Of a stretch of 64,000 nt of DNA, positions 59,901-64,000 are shown piece by piece; the stretch's first letter is position 1; the number at the start of each line of letters is the position of its first letter. The stretch is from NCBI RefSeq assembly GCF_000006565.2, contig NC_031475.1, positions 4,168,522 to 4,232,521 of the forward strand, in the 5' to 3' direction. This DNA is from Toxoplasma gondii ME49. Its lineage: Eukaryota; Apicomplexa; Conoidasida; Eucoccidiorida; Sarcocystidae. The position numbers and the translations under genes are program-made. The notes beneath the pieces were generated by a model. The model was not told the origin of the DNA and did no database searches. It saw only the letters and a program-made list of their open reading frames with translations.

Positions 59901-61803
59901 GACCGGATGCAAGCCCTGCAGGACGGCAGAACGCGTTTGGGCCCTGCGAGTCTCGAAAGTGCCTTTCCTCCATACCTCCGCGATCCATGTGGATGCGAAA
60001 ACGTACGATCTTCTAGGCAGTTTCCCCCCGTTATTCAGACCCATTGTCGCGTCGAGCATATTCCCATCTGTTTGAAGTGTATATTGAGGGGCCCTGCCAA
60101 CCGGTGAATTTTGTAGCAACGGGGGGATTGCCGCTCGCGATAGACTGTTCTCGAAGACCGTACTTCACTCCGCTCTTTGCTTTTCCCGGCTTTGTTGCCC
60201 TATCCTGCATCGCGAACGTCCCCATACGCTTGTCATTTTTGTGTGTCTTCTTCGTTTTTTTTGTTGGCGTCCAAGCCCTGTCGGCTGAGACGGGTACTTC
60301 TTGGGCGCCCCGGGAGTTGAGCCAGTCGAAAGGCCGCGAACGATCCATCGGTCTCAGTTCCGAAGTTTTTGTTTTCCCCAGAATTATTCATCTCCATTTT
60401 GCGTCCTTCGTTGTGCTGATGTCCAACGTGGCCTCGTGGCTTTCGACTCTCGTCTCGTGAAGCAAGATCCCTACTGTCTACCCCCTCGAAGGTGTGCCCG
60501 CCGCGGAGGTGGGGGAGTTACACACTGTCTAGGAATTTCTGAAGCTTGAAGCCGTGCATTGTCGATAGGTTTTTTCTCGCTCTTGTCCCTTTCGTCTAAA
60601 TTGCTTGTCTTTTCGGTCAGAGATCGGTGCAAACCCTTCCTGACCTCCGTCTGCTTTTCCTCGCTGTCCACAATCCCCTGCACTCCCCGGTTTACCTTAG
60701 ATAGTACACACTGACTAGGTCCGTTGACCGGCGTCTATTTTCAATGGAAGTTCCACGTCGTGTGGAGTTGCTTGAACCTTTCTTGGCGCTTTTAGTAGAG
60801 TTATTTTAGATAAGGCGAAAGCCTCGACGGTGGTCTACGTGGCGAGATCATTCGCGCAGTCGCTGCTCACACACTCCAGTTTCCCCTGGGTTTCGTTCGC
60901 GACAGTATTTGTTTCTAACTATTTGCAATTCAGTCGGCACTGCGACAAGAAGACAAACAGTCGTTCATGTTTGCACACAAAGCGCGTTCACGGCCAATCT
61001 TTTCTCAAGAGGCGGTACTGAGACCATTGTACGGGACTGTTTCCGCGCGGGGTCGGTGTTCGTGTCCCAATCCTCCTGTGAGAGACGCATCGTCCCGTCT
61101 TTACTGGGCAGAGATTCTTACAGAGGTGCGACCGCGCGAGAAGTCAGCTTGAATCCGTAAATAACCTTTCACCTGGCCACGGACGCAAATTCTCGGATCG
61201 ATCTGGGCGTTTGCGCGCGCTCTCCCGTCCCGCTGCCCCATATCTCCCTACTCCAATCGAGGGCGTCTCGTAGGGAAAGGATGGTGTGAACGAGACTGGG
61301 CGTCAGCGTGTCGAGGTTCCCCGTCGTCCCTTGTCCCGACAATATTGACTGCGACAGAGACGAACGCGTTTTTCTGCGCCTGAGGGGGAATCTCACAGAC
61401 AGTTGGCTGCCCTCTGATGGATCTACGAGGACGAGGCAAACAGCAAACGATCAACGCGTTTTCTCTCCCTTCTTTCGCGGGGAAACTCTAAACCCTAGCC
61501 CCCCAGTCCCGCCCTGACTTCGCATCTTGCATACCACTCGTGGCTCTCTTGCCCACGCTAAATTCGAAAGTTGAAACCCTTGGCATTGGCGGATCTGGGG
61601 AAACTCGGGAAGTTGTTCGCCGTTCCACAGAGCGGCCTAGAGTCTGCGCAGAGCTCTGCCGCGCCGGGGGTTTCCTGTTCAACTCCGTGTGTACCAGCGC
61701 CCCGGAGGCCTCTGACAGGAACGCGGTCGAGAGACCATGTCTCGAGCATGAGCGAAGACGCCCGGTTCCCTACTCGCAGCTGGATGATTCGTCACCAGGG
61801 CAC
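56903..61803. other. Long gene-free stretch
   Basis: Nearly 5 kb separate NAC beta from the next gene. A run of twelve C lies at 59203-59214. Pyrimidine-rich sequence from about 59800 onward may be the long 5' UTR and promoter of the following gene. No frame shows a domain or paired splice sites. Confidence 0.45.
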
Positions 61804-64000
61804 ATGGAGCGGCGAGGCCATCTGGGCGAATGTCAGCGCTCTCCACCGTCTGCGCCTTCGTCTACCCTTCTGCCAGGCTCCGCGCCTGAGGCTAAAATGC
61901 TTAGTTGTGTAGACCTAGAACGCGCGGGGAGCGACGTGACTGTCGCACCCGGTCCTGCTGGCTCAGACAGTGTGACTTCACCGTATGCAGACCCTTTCCG
62001 AGATCGGTTTGCGGTGGGGCGGGGCTCTGTATTAGAGCACGAGCGATGTTTGAGACGGAGAAGATCGGACTCTACAGCTGACGACACGGCCATGCCGGAA
62101 ATCTGTGTCGACAAACACAGACCCTCGCCGAAACTGACGGCCGCGTCCACTCTGCCTCGAAACGCAGAGGACCTTCATCACGGATACCACGATGTGGAGG
62201 CCGCTGGTGAGCCCTATGGAGAGATGAACAACGCGTCAGAAGATCGGTCTTCGAACTCGCAGTTCAGACTCCGTTGCGGCCGCCAAGCTTGGGAGACTCG
62301 CCCCAACTCTGCTGCATTCGTGACTGCGCTGAGAGCGCTTCCGTGGGCCTCTGCATTGGTGCATGCGCCGCCGGTCGAGCACGCCCCGATCCAGCCGTCG
62401 CCTGGAGGCGGGGTGCCAGACGCCGGAGCGAACCGCTGTTTGCACATTGATGACACTGGAGCAACGGATAACGACTCCATTCGGCCTCCGTCGCTTGCCA
62501 CCATTGCACTGTCTCCGTCGTCGTCGGGATCTCGGTCTCCGCATCCGGACAGCATTGAGGGTGCAGACTTTCGATTAAGGGAAGTAGGCACCGGAGGCGA
62601 CTCGTCCCCAGCTTCCTCTCTGGAGTCGATGTCGTCGCCAAGCTGCGTGTGCCACTCCACGGGCTCCGATACCTTTGTTTCCGCGCGCTCAGACGAAACC
62701 CCTCGCTTCCTTGCTCTAGTGGCTGTCCACGGGAAGCCGAGGCCTACAAACTCGAACTGTCGGCTTCCACCTGCACAGGCGTCTGAATCCTGCGCAGGAA
62801 GTGGCTGGCGTGAAGAAAATAGGAAGTCCTCAGCTATCCGCGGCAGCGGGCGGCTTTCCGAGGTAACTGCCAACCAAAGGAAGACTCGGTCTGGGCAGAA
62901 CAGTGGACAGAGGAATCAAGGAGCAAGGAAGAGTTTAATTTTGTCAGAAAACCTCGAGGGCGGATTGCCTGCGAGGGTACCCAACCGAGTGGACGAAAGC
63001 GATCTCGAGCTGGCCGTCGCATCACCGGTCTCGTCTGTGTTCCACCAGAGCGACTCCCGTGGTAAGAGATGTTGCAGCAAAGAGAACGAGGACTCCAGAG
63101 GGCCTCAGACATGCTTCCGTTGCATCGGGAGCTCGAAGAAATTGCATGTGAGACAACACAGAAACGGCGAGTCGGCAGGTGACGCTGGACATGCAGAGAA
63201 TCCCCAAGAAGCTGAGTGGCGGGACTCAAGGACGGTCACGACACCCTCGAAAGATGCACAGCTTTCCGGCGTGAACGCGCTCCACACTGTCCCGCGCATG
63301 CACCGGAAAAAAGGCGCCAAAGAGCTGCCCGAACCTTCCAGTCCCTTGGAGACTTGCCGAGACCGCGAAGCCGAGAAGGTCGCGTTCTGCCTGTCCGGCG
63401 CCGACCAGGGCCGCCAGCTGGGGGGCGACCCTCCAGGGCCCATTCGACGTTATGTCTCGCGCTTTCTCGAGATGTGGGGCGGCGACGACTGGGGTTCGAC
63501 GTACTATGACTCGTTTTCGGGAAGCAGAGGCGACATCGACGCGGTTGCACACTGCTTCGAAGGATCCGTGGCGGCGGACCATCAGTGGAACGCCGCGCGC
63601 AGACACACGAGAAGCCGGTCGCCTGCAGGCTGTGGAAGACACAGGTCCTCTTCCGCGGATGGCTGCCTCGTGGTCGCCGCCCACGAGGCAGGAGCGTCGC
63701 CCCGTCGAGGTGTCTTCGAAGGCCGCCACACACATTCCCAAACATTCAGTCTTGTCAAACCCGCTTCGTTTCAGTGGGCAACGACCCAACCGTTGGAACA
63801 GGAGTGTGCGTCGGAGGCAGTGGATTGCGGCGGGGGGGACGCGAAAGCGACGGCGAATGAGGAGCCAGTGGACCAAAACCACTTACGCAGGAAAGTGATG
63901 CTTCTCGCGGAAAGGAACCGAGAAGATTTGCGATGCGGGTGGAGACACGGAGCAGAAAGCGCAGGTGGGCATACTGGAGACGGAGACGCCGCTCTCGCAT
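61804..64000 (+). CDS. Long Ser/Arg-rich protein of unknown function, N-terminal part (open at the right edge)
   Basis: The frame is free of stops from 61492 to the end of the window, over 830 codons. The first ATG in it is at 61804 (MERRGHLGECQRS), giving at least 732 residues with no end seen. The visible part is hydrophilic and mostly low complexity (Ser, Pro, Gly, Arg) with scattered Cys and His, and has no membrane segment or recognised domain. A short acidic-aromatic patch (RRYVSRFLEMWGGDDWGSTY) near residues 548-567 stands out as possibly folded. Long unstructured N-terminal regions of this kind are common in coccidian kinases, AP2 factors and scaffold proteins, so the informative domain may lie beyond the window. 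The long frame itself, in sequence with frequent stops elsewhere, is the main evidence. Confidence 0.6.
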   Translation, partial: MERRGHLGECQRSPPSAPSSTLLPGSAPEAKMLSCVDLERAGSDVTVAPGPAGSDSVTSPYADPFRDRFAVGRGSVLEHERCLRRRRSDSTADDTAMPEICVDKHRPSPKLTAASTLPRNAEDLHHGYHDVEAAGEPYGEMNNASEDRSSNSQFRLRCGRQAWETRPNSAAFVTALRALPWASALVHAPPVEHAPIQPSPGGGVPDAGANRCLHIDDTGATDNDSIRPPSLATIALSPSSSGSRSPHPDSIEGADFRLREVGTGGDSSPASSLESMSSPSCVCHSTGSDTFVSARSDETPRFLALVAVHGKPRPTNSNCRLPPAQASESCAGSGWREENRKSSAIRGSGRLSEVTANQRKTRSGQNSGQRNQGARKSLILSENLEGGLPARVPNRVDESDLELAVASPVSSVFHQSDSRGKRCCSKENEDSRGPQTCFRCIGSSKKLHVRQHRNGESAGDAGHAENPQEAEWRDSRTVTTPSKDAQLSGVNALHTVPRMHRKKGAKELPEPSSPLETCRDREAEKVAFCLSGADQGRQLGGDPPGPIRRYVSRFLEMWGGDDWGSTYYDSFSGSRGDIDAVAHCFEGSVAADHQWNAARRHTRSRSPAGCGRHRSSSADGCLVVAAHEAGASPRRGVFEGRHTHSQTFSLVKPASFQWATTQPLEQECASEAVDCGGGDAKATANEEPVDQNHLRRKVMLLAERNREDLRCGWRHGAESAGGHTGDGDAALA

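Noticed and set aside
62214..63882. Several minus-strand frames of 130-220 codons opposite the right-edge gene.
   Set aside because: They overlap an uninterrupted plus-strand frame of over 830 codons and look like its shadows.

Overview
The window looks like nuclear DNA of a coccidian apicomplexan, most likely Toxoplasma gondii or a very close relative (Hammondia, Neospora). Reasons: mixed base composition near 50% GC, genes with many introns and consensus GT..AG sites behind long pyrimidine tracts, very long UTR/intergenic stretches, low-complexity Ser/Pro/Arg-rich protein insertions, (TA)n microsatellites in introns, TGCATGCA-type promoter words, and a short fragment that resembles the T. 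gondii mitochondrial cytochrome b gene. No bacterial operons, rRNA genes, CRISPR arrays or transposons were seen.

Layout. 1-5643 (-): the 5' part of RAD50 (six exons, 471 codons, running off the left edge), with (TA)n-laden introns. 5644-6768: divergent spacer. 6769-9881 (+): a protein with a ubiquitin-like region and C-terminal membrane segments. 12125-12583 (-): a small mitochondrial-looking single-pass protein. 15759-19855 (+): an eight-exon gene for a helical protein with weak EF-hand resemblance. 22564-26398 (+): CCR4-NOT subunit NOT2 (six exons, 499 aa). 28748-28820 (-): elongator tRNA-Met(CAU). 31570-35226 (+): a three-exon, triple-CCCH zinc-finger protein with a tetraproline PPPPGF motif. 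37737-44557 (-): a ten-exon MFS sugar-transporter-family protein (601 aa), one intron of which holds a cytochrome-b-like fragment. About 46.0-46.76 kb (-): a doubtful small gene. 49064-50957 (-): mitochondrial metalloprotease ATP23. 52262-53956 (+): a DXO/RAI1-like decapping nuclease recognised from its motifs. 56330-56902 (+): NAC beta (BTF3). 61804-64000 (+): the start of a long Ser/Arg-rich protein of unknown function, open at the right edge.

The genes are housekeeping ones. DNA repair (RAD50), mitochondrial assembly (ATP23, the small membrane protein), nascent-chain handling (NAC beta) and mRNA turnover (NOT2, the tetraproline CCCH protein, the DXO-like nuclease) are represented. NOT2, the CCCH protein and the DXO-like protein touch the same pathway (deadenylation, recruitment, decapping quality control), but their proximity may be chance. 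Where exon phases are said to agree, this was checked by reading both sides of the splice sites. All family assignments come from reading motifs, without database searches.
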